A DNA stretch of 25,738 nucleotides from Bacteroidota bacterium (GTDB lineage: Bacteria; Bacteroidota; Bacteroidia; Flavobacteriales_F; PHOS-HE28). Below are positions 7,741-15,177 of this stretch, piece by piece (the stretch's first letter is position 1; each line of letters starts with the position of its first letter). The position numbers and the translations under genes were made by a program. The stretch covers positions 1-25,738 of the forward strand of contig JAEZCB010000284.1 in NCBI GenBank assembly GCA_023412755.1. The letters run 5' to 3'. The notes under the pieces were generated by a model that worked only from the letters and a program-made list of their open reading frames with translations, ran no database searches and was not told the origin of the DNA.

Positions 7741-7795
7741 GCGGGACGAGTGCCCAGTGCGGCAAAGGCCGCTATCCACCCCTTCATGGTGGCGA

Positions 7796-7803
7796 TACCT
7801 TTG
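7796..7803 (+). promoter_or_regulatory. -7 box of the ndh-MFS operon
   Basis: TACCTTTG is a full match to the Bacteroidota -7 consensus. Ten bases separate it from the ATG at 7813, giving a leader of about 6 bases. No TTG was found at the -33 position. Confidence 0.55.
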
Positions 7804-7812
7804 TACCTGAAG

Positions 7813-9168
7813 ATGCCCAGCAGAGCGAGGATCGATTTCGACGAGTTGCCATATCCCACGGTCATTGTCATCGGTGGCGGTTTCGGAGGCATGGAGCTTA
7901 TTCAGGGACTTTCAGGCCGGCCGTACAAAGTGATCCTCATCGATCGGCAGAACCACCATTGCTTTCAGCCGTTGCTCTACCAGGTGGCCACGGCCAGCCT
8001 GAGTGCGGACAGTATCGGCCATCCTTTCCGCCGCACGGTGGCACCCATGCCCAATGTGATCTTCCGCATGGCACGGGTGCTGGCGGTGGATCCATCCCAA
8101 AAAAAGGTGCGGACCGATCATGGCGATCTGGATTATGACATACTTGTGATCGGCACCGGCAGTGCCACCAATTTTTTCGGCAACCAGCGCATAGCGGAGC
8201 ATGCCATGCAGCTTAAAACGATCGGGCAGGCGCTGGATATCCGCAGTGATTTCCTGCAGGAGTTCGAGGCGGCGGTGCACCAGCGGGAAGAACTAGTTGT
8301 GCGCAAGACGCTGGCCTTCGTGATCGTTGGTGGCGGCCCCACTGGAGTGGAGCTAGCCGGTGCATTGGCAGAGATCAAACGCACGGTGCTGAAACAGGAG
8401 TACCGTGAGGTGGAGAGCGACCTTATGGAGATCGTTCTCATAGACAGCAACGAGCGTGTGCTTCAACATTTCAGCGAAGAGGCCAGCGCCCGATCGCTTC
8501 GGTACCTGAAGGAGTTGGGTGTCACCGTCATGCTCGGCAAACGGGTCACCGATTACGATGGTGAGCAGCTCACGTTGAATGATGGAAGCACCATGCTTAC
8601 CAATACGGTGATCTGGGCGGCCGGTGTCAAAGGGGTTTCCATTGCCGGTCTGCAGGACTCGTTCAATGAGCGTGCTTCGCGCTACGATGTGGATGGCCAA
8701 CTGGCGTTGAGAGGCCAGCCGGACATCTACGCCATCGGCGATGTTGCCTTGAGCACGGATGATCCTGCATGGCCGAAGGGTCATCCGCAGGTGGCCACCG
8801 TGGCCATGCAGCAGGGCCGCTACATCGCCGGCCTGCTTGCGGCACGGGCGAATGGTGCGACCGTGGATCCATTCCGGTACAAGCACAAAGGCAGCATGGC
8901 CACCATAGGCCGCGCACGTGCAGTGGCCGATCTGGGCAGTAGGACCATTGGCGGCTGGCTGGCGTGGGTGCTCTGGATGTTCGTGCATGTGATCCAGCTG
9001 GTTGGTTTTCGCAACCGCATCACCGTGCTGTTCAACTGGGCATGGAAATACCTCAGTTGGAAGAACACCCTACGCCTGATCATCCGGCCATATGTACGGC
9101 ATGGTTCACAGGTTGCGGCAGGCCCCACCGTGGTGCCGGTGGCGGAACCTTTCCACAAGTCATCGTAG
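7813..9168 (+). CDS. ndh: Type II NADH:quinone oxidoreductase (NDH-2)
   Basis: A 451-residue single-subunit, non-proton-pumping NADH dehydrogenase that passes electrons from NADH through FAD to the membrane quinone. Seen: the FAD-binding GGGFGG near residue 22 in TVIVIGGGFGGMELIQGL, the second nucleotide-binding motif FVIVGGGPTGVELAGAL near residue 175, the quinone-side QPLLYQVATASLS, and the FAD-contacting ATRINK-equivalent IYAIGDVAL near residue 305. The C-terminal stretch (LAWVLWMFVHVIQLVGF, then KYLSWKNTLRLIIRPY) is the membrane-attachment region common in bacterial NDH-2. The start at 7813 follows a perfect promoter box; the frame remains open upstream but without similarity. The MFS gene begins 3 bases after the stop, so the two form an operon. 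Confidence 0.93.
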   Translation: MPSRARIDFDELPYPTVIVIGGGFGGMELIQGLSGRPYKVILIDRQNHHCFQPLLYQVATASLSADSIGHPFRRTVAPMPNVIFRMARVLAVDPSQKKVRTDHGDLDYDILVIGTGSATNFFGNQRIAEHAMQLKTIGQALDIRSDFLQEFEAAVHQREELVVRKTLAFVIVGGGPTGVELAGALAEIKRTVLKQEYREVESDLMEIVLIDSNERVLQHFSEEASARSLRYLKELGVTVMLGKRVTDYDGEQLTLNDGSTMLTNTVIWAAGVKGVSIAGLQDSFNERASRYDVDGQLALRGQPDIYAIGDVALSTDDPAWPKGHPQVATVAMQQGRYIAGLLAARANGATVDPFRYKHKGSMATIGRARAVADLGSRTIGGWLAWVLWMFVHVIQLVGFRNRITVLFNWAWKYLSWKNTLRLIIRPYVRHGSQVAAGPTVVPVAEPFHKSS

Positions 9169-9171
9169 TAC

Positions 9172-10359
9172 GTGCGCTCCAGGCTGGCGATCCTTTACCT
9201 TACCGTCTTCATAGACCTGTTGGGGTTCGGGCTTGTGATCCCCATTCTGCCGACGTACGCCGTCCAGCTCGGAGCATCGGCATTCCAGGTGGGGCTCATC
9301 GCGGCTGTCTATGCGCTGATGAACTTCATCTTCTCGCCCTTCTGGGGCACGCTTAGCGATCGGTATGGCCGCAGACCCGTCATCGCCTGGACGGTGCTTA
9401 TCACCGCTGGTGGTTTTCTCATGCTCGCACATGCGGTCACCATTCCGCTGCTGTTCCTGGCCCGCATGCTTTCCGGTATCGGCTCGGCCAACATCGCCGC
9501 ATCACAAGCATACATCACCGATGTCACTCCGGTGGATCGCCGTGCCAAGGCACTCGGTCTCATCGGTGCCGCTTTCGGATTGGGTTTCATCTTCGGCCCG
9601 CCCGTGGGCGGCTACATCAAGGAGCATTTTGGTATGATGTGGGTGGGTTATACCGCCATGTTCCTCAGCATCATCGATCTGGTGCTCGTGTACTTTTTCC
9701 TGCCGGAATCGCTCAAGACACGCAATTCCGCCGCACGCATTCAGCTCAAACCGGTCACCCAGACGATCAGGGCGCTGCGCCGGGTGGATCTCCGCGATCT
9801 TTTTCTCACCAGTTTCTTCTACATCAGCGCGTTCAGCATGATGCAGATCACCGTGGCCCTGCTATGGGAGGAGCACTACGGCCTCACCGAAGCCCAGATC
9901 GGCTACATGTTCGCCTTCATCGGCTTCTCTTCCGCCATTGTTCAGGGTACGCTGATCGGCACCCTCACGCGCGTCTTTGGTGAGGGCAGGCTGCTCATCC
10001 ATGGTGCCATATTGGTGTGCGTTGGTCTGCTCGCCATCCCATTCGTGCCACAGGAATATTTCATCCCGCTCGCCCTCATACCCATGGCGTTGCTCGCACT
10101 CGGCAACGGCTGCCTCATGCCCAGCATCATCAGCATCCTCAGCCGCGAAGCTGCGGAGAATGAACAGGGGCAGGTGCTGGGCATGAATCAGAGTTTCATG
10201 TCGTTGGCACGTGTGCTGGGCCCCACCATGGGTGGTGCCTTGTACGGCTGGCACTTCACCTCACCGTATTTGGGCGGTGCCGTCATGATGGTGGGTGTTC
10301 TCTGGCTGATCCTGGCCAACCGGCGGGATCGCGGTGTGCGTCCGCATAAGAGCATCTAG
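9172..10359 (+). CDS. MFS transporter, TetA-like DHA1 family
   Basis: A 395-residue integral membrane protein with about 12 hydrophobic segments. The signature motif A is intact in GTLSDRYGRRPVIAW between segments 2 and 3, and the opening ILYLTVFIDLLGFGLVIPIL and the segment 5 region GAAFGLGFIFGPPVGGY are those of the TetA/multidrug DHA1 group of proton antiporters. It probably exports a small, perhaps amphipathic or drug-like compound from the cytoplasm; the substrate is not readable. The GTG at 9172 is used because the first transmembrane segment follows directly and it lies 3 bases after the ndh stop. Pairing with a quinone reductase and proximity to mhqOD make export of toxic aromatics a possibility, but this is only inference. 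Confidence 0.88.
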   Translation: MRSRLAILYLTVFIDLLGFGLVIPILPTYAVQLGASAFQVGLIAAVYALMNFIFSPFWGTLSDRYGRRPVIAWTVLITAGGFLMLAHAVTIPLLFLARMLSGIGSANIAASQAYITDVTPVDRRAKALGLIGAAFGLGFIFGPPVGGYIKEHFGMMWVGYTAMFLSIIDLVLVYFFLPESLKTRNSAARIQLKPVTQTIRALRRVDLRDLFLTSFFYISAFSMMQITVALLWEEHYGLTEAQIGYMFAFIGFSSAIVQGTLIGTLTRVFGEGRLLIHGAILVCVGLLAIPFVPQEYFIPLALIPMALLALGNGCLMPSIISILSREAAENEQGQVLGMNQSFMSLARVLGPTMGGALYGWHFTSPYLGGAVMMVGVLWLILANRRDRGVRPHKSI

Positions 10360-10363
10360 TTCT

Positions 10364-10556
10364 TTCTGGGCGTGTCCCTTCGCAAAGCCTTCGGGCCGGG
10401 TCATCCGCTTTGGCCGGCTCGGCGGCACCAGCGGCCACGGCGCTGCGGTGGCTTCCTCCGGTCGCCTCCTCGCCACACGTGTCCGGAAGGTGCCGGCCAT
10501 CACCGGGCCGCCGCTGCTACCCCTCACGCAGGGGTGGCATCCGGCCGATCACGACT
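10364..10556. repeat. Hairpin-rich GC-rich intergenic block, probable dispersed repeat
   Basis: The 229 bases between the MFS stop and mhqO carry no credible gene. They contain GGG-cgtgt-CCC at 10368-10378, a UUCG-loop hairpin GCC-ttcg-GGC at 10387-10396, GCCGG/CCGGC arms at 10395-10399 and 10414-10418, and a 10-bp hairpin at 10515-10539 (arms TGCTACCCCT and AGGGGTGGCA, loop cacgc, one G-T pair). The wording, opening TGGGCGTGTCCC, then GGTCATCCGC and later CCCCTCACGCAGGGG, resembles from memory a GC-rich repeat scattered in intergenic DNA of many Bacteroidota. No second copy was found in this window. Confidence 0.5.
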
Positions 10557-10564
10557 TATCTTCG
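10557..10564 (+). promoter_or_regulatory. -7 box of the mhqO-mhqD operon
   Basis: TATCTTCG fits TAnnTT(T/C)G and lies directly after the repeat-like block. The predicted start is near 10568, about 21 bases before the ATG at 10589. No -33 TTG is visible, perhaps because that position is occupied by the hairpin at 10515-10539. Confidence 0.45.
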
Positions 10565-10588
10565 AAGGGCACCGCATTCTTCCACCGA

Positions 10589-11551
10589 ATGTCAAAGATC
10601 ACCGGTCTGCACCATATCACAGCACTTGGCTCGGATGCTCAGCGGCTCGTGGAGTTCTATGCCGGAGTGCTGGGCCTGCGCCTGGTGAAACGCACGGTCA
10701 ACTTCGATGCGCCTGATGTGCACCACCTCTATTTCGGGGACGGTACCGGTTCACCGGGTACCATCATCACATTCTTTCCTTATCCGGGGCTTGTGCGGGG
10801 CAGAAAAGGCAGGGGCCAGGCCAGTGTGATCATGCTGTCGATCGGTCCGGCTTCGGTGGATCACTGGCTCAAACGTCTGGACCATTTCCAGGTGGAGCAC
10901 GAAGAGCCAAGGGACCGTTGGGGTGGCGAAACATACATCCCTTTTGCCGATCCCGATGGGCTGTGCCTGGAACTGGTGGTGGATGCCAATGATGATAGGG
11001 TGGGTAACCCCAAAGGTCCGGTGGAGGCCATGCATGCGATCAAAGGATGTTTCGGCATCACATTGAGTGAAGATGCGCATGGACCCACCGCGGCCTTGCT
11101 AACCTCCCAACTGGAACACCGGCAGGTGCAGGAGGAGGAGGGGCGGTTCCGCTACATGAGCGGGAGTGGAGCCGGAGGCGTGGTGGACATCCATTGCTCC
11201 AAACATGATCTGCGCGGGCTTGGTGGCAGCGGTACCGTGCACCACGTGGCATTTTCCACACCGGATGATGATGGGCAGGCAAGCTTGCGGGAACGACTGG
11301 CCGTGGCCGGTTTCAATGTCACATCGGTGATGGAGCGGCAATATTTCCGATCCATCTATTTCCGCGAGCCTGGTGGTGTCCTGTTCGAGATCGCCACCGC
11401 AACGCCCGGTTTCCTGGTGGATGAACAGGAGCATGAGCTGGGCTCAGCATTGAAACTGCCACCATGGGCCGAAGCGAAACGCGAGCAGATCGCGGAGCAC
11501 CTCAGCCCGATCTCTTTGGATTTGAACCAATACCGTCATCCCCATGCATGA
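10589..11551 (+). CDS. mhqO: Ring-cleaving dioxygenase, MhqO/MhqA type (VOC superfamily)
   Basis: A 320-residue protein made of two vicinal-oxygen-chelate modules, residues about 1-150 and 150-300. The metal ligands expected of an extradiol dioxygenase are visible: H8/H9 in ITGLHHITAL, the corresponding HHVAF histidines near 218-219, and E267 in GGVLFEIAT; E128 in GLCLELVVD closes the first module. MhqO-type enzymes open hydroquinone or related rings and protect cells against methylhydroquinone and other quinone electrophiles. The ATG at 10589 is where the conserved IxGLHHIT strand begins; an open frame extending back to 10334 runs through the repeat-like block and the MFS gene and is rejected. 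The last 8 bases overlap the following hydrolase gene, so the pair is translationally coupled, as in Bacillus mhqNOD. Confidence 0.87.
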   Translation: MSKITGLHHITALGSDAQRLVEFYAGVLGLRLVKRTVNFDAPDVHHLYFGDGTGSPGTIITFFPYPGLVRGRKGRGQASVIMLSIGPASVDHWLKRLDHFQVEHEEPRDRWGGETYIPFADPDGLCLELVVDANDDRVGNPKGPVEAMHAIKGCFGITLSEDAHGPTAALLTSQLEHRQVQEEEGRFRYMSGSGAGGVVDIHCSKHDLRGLGGSGTVHHVAFSTPDDDGQASLRERLAVAGFNVTSVMERQYFRSIYFREPGGVLFEIATATPGFLVDEQEHELGSALKLPPWAEAKREQIAEHLSPISLDLNQYRHPHA

Positions 11552-12179
11552 GTACCGCATCATCGGCTCAGGCTCCCTGTTGCGTGAGGCCTCCCACGCC
11601 CTGGTACTGCTGCATGGGCGCGGCGGATCGCCGCAGGACATGCTGGAGCTGGCCCGCCGCTTCACCGATGAGGACTGGCATGTGGCCGCACCTGCCGCCA
11701 CCAACGGCACATGGTATCCCTGTGGCTTCATGGCCCCACGGCACCAGAATGCACCATGGCTGGATAGTGGCATCCAGGTGGTGCACCGCCTTATTGAGGA
11801 ACTGCACCGGGATCTGCCCTATGATCACATCCACATCATGGGCTTTTCCCAGGGCGCCTGCCTCGCCACGGAAGCGGCCGCCCGGCATGCGCAGCGGTAC
11901 GGCGGCCTGTTCGCCTTCACCGGCGGGCTCATCGGCGATGTGGTGCAACGGGCGGCCTACGACGGCGACTTCGCCGGAACGCCCGTGTATTTGAGCAACA
12001 GCGAAGATGATCCGCATGTTCCCCTGCATCGTTCCAAGGAGACGCTGGCCGTGTTGGATGACATGAATGCCCGCGTAACGCTGGATATTTTTCCAGGCAG
12101 GCCGCATCTGATCACGGAAGATGAGATCAGGCGGGTGCAGGATATGATCACCGCGACGGTGGGCCGTATAGGCCGTTGA
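11544..12179 (+). CDS. mhqD: Alpha/beta hydrolase, MhqD/carboxylesterase type
   Basis: A 211-residue cytosolic serine hydrolase of the phospholipase/carboxylesterase family. The catalytic triad is readable: nucleophile S102 in IMGFSQGACLA, acid D156 in SNSEDDPHVP, and base H188 in FPGRPHLI; the oxyanion loop is LLHGRGG at 22-28. The length is normal. MhqD-type hydrolases accompany ring-cleaving dioxygenases in quinone-resistance operons, where they are thought to process the cleavage product. The ATG at 11544 overlaps mhqO by 8 bases; a second ATG at 11548 is out of frame. No MarR-type regulator such as MhqR is adjacent, so control must be from elsewhere or absent. The stop is 4 bases from that of the converging FG-GAP gene, with no recognisable terminator between them. 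Confidence 0.87.
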   Translation: MHEYRIIGSGSLLREASHALVLLHGRGGSPQDMLELARRFTDEDWHVAAPAATNGTWYPCGFMAPRHQNAPWLDSGIQVVHRLIEELHRDLPYDHIHIMGFSQGACLATEAAARHAQRYGGLFAFTGGLIGDVVQRAAYDGDFAGTPVYLSNSEDDPHVPLHRSKETLAVLDDMNARVTLDIFPGRPHLITEDEIRRVQDMITATVGRIGR

Positions 12180-12183
12180 GGAT

Positions 12184-14958
12184 CTATTGCTTCACCACGC
12201 GCAACAGCACCGGCCCCGCATCACCCACAATGCGCAGGTGATACAGTCCATCCGCGACAGTGCTGAGGTCGACATCCACCACGGTCATACCGGCCCGTAT
12301 CATGGGTAGTGGTCTTACCACGCGGCCTGCGGCATCCAGCAATTCCATATGCCTGTCACCGGTTTCGGACAGGTTCAACCTTACCAGGCCGTTGGTGGGG
12401 TTGGGAGCCAGGGTGATACCATCATGGGCATTGGCCAATTCCATGCCCGTGCAGACCTCCACCATGATCTCCATGGTGGCCGTTGCGGGGCAGGTGCCTT
12501 CTGCTTCGGAGGTGAGCATCACCGTATGGGTGCCCACACCCATGGCTTGCGGATCGAATACGATCGTGTCGCCGATCCCTGTAACATCCCCATGCCATAT
12601 TCCGCCAGGAGTGCCGATCAGATCGAAAGGCGGATCATCCTGGCATACACTGCCCACAGCCTGGATGGTCACTTCGGTCTCTTCTTCATGCACCTGTATG
12701 GTGGCCGCAGGGTTGGATATCTGGCAGCCATTGGGATCCACGTACGTGTATGAGAGTTCATGTTCACCCACACCGGCGGCCGCTGGATCGAAGATGCCAT
12801 CGTTCCCTACTGGTGCGCCCCAAACACCCCCAGCCGGATATGCGGAGAGTTGGATGGGATCCTGGTCCACACAGAAACTGAAGCCGCCCAGGCCAGGGTG
12901 CGAAACGTTGGCGATGCTGGCCAGGGTAAGCGTTATCTGTTCGGTGTTGCTGCAACCGTTGGGCGCATCTATGGTGTAGCTGAGTGTATGGTCACCGGTT
13001 CCGGCGATGAACGGCAGCAGAATGTCGCCGCTTACACCCGGGCCGCTCCAGTATCCGCCTTCACTCACATTGAAATCGAGGCCGATGGAACTCGTGCTCG
13101 CGCAGTAGGCTGGTGGTTGCGTTAGTTCCACCTCCGGAATTTCGTCGCTCACAACTATCGTCACGGTATCCATGCCGGCACACTGCTGCGGTGCATTGGG
13201 CTGCCGTTCCACGATCACGGTATAGGTGCCAGCACCTTGTGATGGATCGAAAAGGGCTCCCTCCTGAGTGAAACTGCTGATCGCTCCGCTCCACTGGTCG
13301 TTGGTCCATGGTGTGCTGGTGACGATCAGCTGCGGACCGTCATTGAAACAGAGTGGGCCAGGCTCCTGGATCTCCACATCCAGCGTGTTCCAGATGTTCA
13401 ATGGTCCCATGAATGAGACGCAGGTGGATCCGGTGAAGTCCGTGTACGCGGCCACGATCTGCTCGCCACTGTACTCATCGAGGTCCAGTATGTTATCATC
13501 ACCAAGGCCGAACCATTCTGCTCCCACCGGGAGTGAATTCATCACGAATGGCCCATCGCCGGAGCAGACCACCGGCCCAAGGAACGGTACAATGGTGGGA
13601 CCGGAGATCACGCGGATGGATCCCGGGGCTCCCACCGGGCAGCCCTGTGGTTCATACACTGTGTATGCAAGTGGCACCGTGGAGGTGCCGCCCACACTGG
13701 CCCGGTGGAAGATGTTCTCGTTCACGAATGTGCCCTGCCATACGCCATCGCCAGGTGTGCCTTGCGGCAGCACAATGCTGGGTCCATTCACACAAACGGT
13801 ATCTAGGGCGGGTATTTCCACCATGGTGGTGGGTGCCTGCAATTGATTGCTGAACAGGTGAAGGCCGTTCTCATCAGCGATCAACAGGTCGTTCGCGCCA
13901 TCGCCGTCCATGTCCGCGAACAGGATGACCTCACCGCGCGGCAGGTCCGGCAGTTGCTGCCGCGGCGCGAAACGTTGCGTGCTGGGCAGGTATGTGCTCC
14001 AGCGTACGGCGAGGGTGGGATCCGATGGAATGAAGACCACGGATGCTCCTTCGCCACAGCCGAGGTCTCCGAATGCGCCGATCCCTGCCGTAACAAAGGG
14101 TTCCACCACGCGCAGGGTGAAGGCGTTGAACGGGATCTGTTCGTTGATCCGGTTATCCGCCCATTGTACCACCATGGCGTGTGCTTCGGCCACGTCCAGA
14201 TCGCCATCACCATCCACATCGAGCAGCCTTGGGCGCTCGAAGGGGTAATCGAAAAGGTTGAAGAGCACGATCTCATCCCAGGTGCCGCCACTGCTGATGA
14301 GGCCGATCGCCGCATTGTCTTCCGTGATGAAGAAGAGGTCCGTGCTGCCCGATCCATCCAGATCACCAGCCAGGAGTATGGTGGAAGGAGCCCCTGTGTA
14401 GGCCGGTGCCAGGAGTACCTGTGGCCCGAAGGCACCACCCTCATTGGCATGGTAAGCGATGCGTGAGCCGGCACCCTGTTCTATGGTGAGCACGATATCC
14501 CTGGCACCATCCCCAGTGATATCGCTCAATTCGAGGGCACCAGCCGGGGCCGCCAAGGTTTCCACCACCATGGGAGCGGCGAATATGCCTGAACCGGAAT
14601 TGAACGCCACTTTCACCTCATTGCCATCCAGATAGGCGATATCCAGCAGGCCGTCGCCACTCAGTTCGGCCATCTTGAAGGCACCTTCTGCCGTGGCCGG
14701 CACCAGCAGTGCGAAGTCGGCCAGAGCATCCTGGCCATCCACATTCTCCGCCCATTTAATGCCTCCTTCGCCAAAGTGACCCAGCAGGTCAAGGTCACCA
14801 TCGCCATCCACATCCACGGCTTCCAGCCGCGGAAGCCCGCTGGCCGTGAGCAGGGTCTGGGCTGGGCCGAACTGGGCCATCGCACTACACCAAACGAGGT
14901 GCAGCATCAACAGGGTGGCCAACGGTCGGTGAGGATACGAGGGTAGGGGTAGTGTCAA
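12184..14958 (-). CDS. Large secreted FG-GAP/Ig-like repeat protein with T9SS sorting tail
   Basis: A 924-residue secreted protein. The signal peptide ends near A28 (LATLLMLHLVWCSAMA). Residues about 40-375 contain about six FG-GAP/VCBS units with calcium-binding loops such as VDVDGDGDLDLLG, LAGDLDGSGSTDLFF, LLDVDGDGDLDVAE and FADMDGDGANDLL, which should form a beta-propeller. Residues about 385-840 hold several divergent Ig-like modules of about 70-90 residues, each with a cysteine near its start, a G-x-W-x-G strand, a FDP..AGxGTHT turn and a final GC (for example IFDPAAAGVGEHELSYTYV). The last 75 residues are a T9SS type A tail (LAPNPTNGLVRLNLS ... LYHLRIV). It is probably a cell-surface or released adhesin-like protein. 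The start is a TTG at 14958, since no ATG precedes the signal peptide, supported by a promoter box 18 bases upstream. Confidence 0.85.
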   Translation of the reverse strand: MTLPLPSYPHRPLATLLMLHLVWCSAMAQFGPAQTLLTASGLPRLEAVDVDGDGDLDLLGHFGEGGIKWAENVDGQDALADFALLVPATAEGAFKMAELSGDGLLDIAYLDGNEVKVAFNSGSGIFAAPMVVETLAAPAGALELSDITGDGARDIVLTIEQGAGSRIAYHANEGGAFGPQVLLAPAYTGAPSTILLAGDLDGSGSTDLFFITEDNAAIGLISSGGTWDEIVLFNLFDYPFERPRLLDVDGDGDLDVAEAHAMVVQWADNRINEQIPFNAFTLRVVEPFVTAGIGAFGDLGCGEGASVVFIPSDPTLAVRWSTYLPSTQRFAPRQQLPDLPRGEVILFADMDGDGANDLLIADENGLHLFSNQLQAPTTMVEIPALDTVCVNGPSIVLPQGTPGDGVWQGTFVNENIFHRASVGGTSTVPLAYTVYEPQGCPVGAPGSIRVISGPTIVPFLGPVVCSGDGPFVMNSLPVGAEWFGLGDDNILDLDEYSGEQIVAAYTDFTGSTCVSFMGPLNIWNTLDVEIQEPGPLCFNDGPQLIVTSTPWTNDQWSGAISSFTQEGALFDPSQGAGTYTVIVERQPNAPQQCAGMDTVTIVVSDEIPEVELTQPPAYCASTSSIGLDFNVSEGGYWSGPGVSGDILLPFIAGTGDHTLSYTIDAPNGCSNTEQITLTLASIANVSHPGLGGFSFCVDQDPIQLSAYPAGGVWGAPVGNDGIFDPAAAGVGEHELSYTYVDPNGCQISNPAATIQVHEEETEVTIQAVGSVCQDDPPFDLIGTPGGIWHGDVTGIGDTIVFDPQAMGVGTHTVMLTSEAEGTCPATATMEIMVEVCTGMELANAHDGITLAPNPTNGLVRLNLSETGDRHMELLDAAGRVVRPLPMIRAGMTVVDVDLSTVADGLYHLRIVGDAGPVLLRVVKQ

Positions 14959-14976
14959 GGTATATGGATTCTATTA

Positions 14977-14984
14977 CGAAGTTA
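14977..14984 (-). promoter_or_regulatory. -7 box (with -33 TTG) of the FG-GAP gene
   Basis: TAACTTCG on the minus strand matches TAnnTT(T/C)G. A TTG at 15006-15008 (minus strand) lies 21 bases upstream, within the 17-23 spacing reported for Bacteroidota promoters. The predicted start near 14973 leaves about 14 bases before the TTG start codon at 14958, which supports that start. Confidence 0.55.
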
Positions 14985-15165
14985 ACACCAGCCAGCGCGT
15001 GCCGCCAATGCTGTTTTCGATCCTGCTGCAAAGGTCGTTCCCGCGGAAGGTGGAACAAAATGAAGAAACCATGTGCATCGTGTTTTCCTGCCCGGCAGAA
15101 CAGGAGTGGTACCAAAGGCGGACCTGGAACAGCGTACGGTATTCCTTCATAGGCCGGGATCTCCG

Positions 15166-15173
15166 TTACTTTG
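15166..15173 (+). promoter_or_regulatory. Candidate -7 box of the choice-of-anchor B gene
   Basis: TTACTTTG, one mismatch from TAnnTTTG, ends 4 bases before the ATG at 15178. The mRNA would be leaderless if 15178 is used, or have a 6-base leader if the second ATG at 15184 is used. The rest of 14985-15165 shows nothing recognisable. Confidence 0.4.
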
Positions 15174-15177
15174 TTGA

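Noticed and set aside
7612..7812. Upstream extension of the ndh frame
   Set aside because: It overlaps the divergent WbqC gene and crosses a full-match promoter box; FAD-domain similarity starts just after 7813.
10334..10588. Upstream extension of the mhqO frame
   Set aside because: It starts inside the MFS gene and crosses the hairpin-rich block, and the product is low-complexity Arg/Ala/Pro; the VOC fold begins at 10589.
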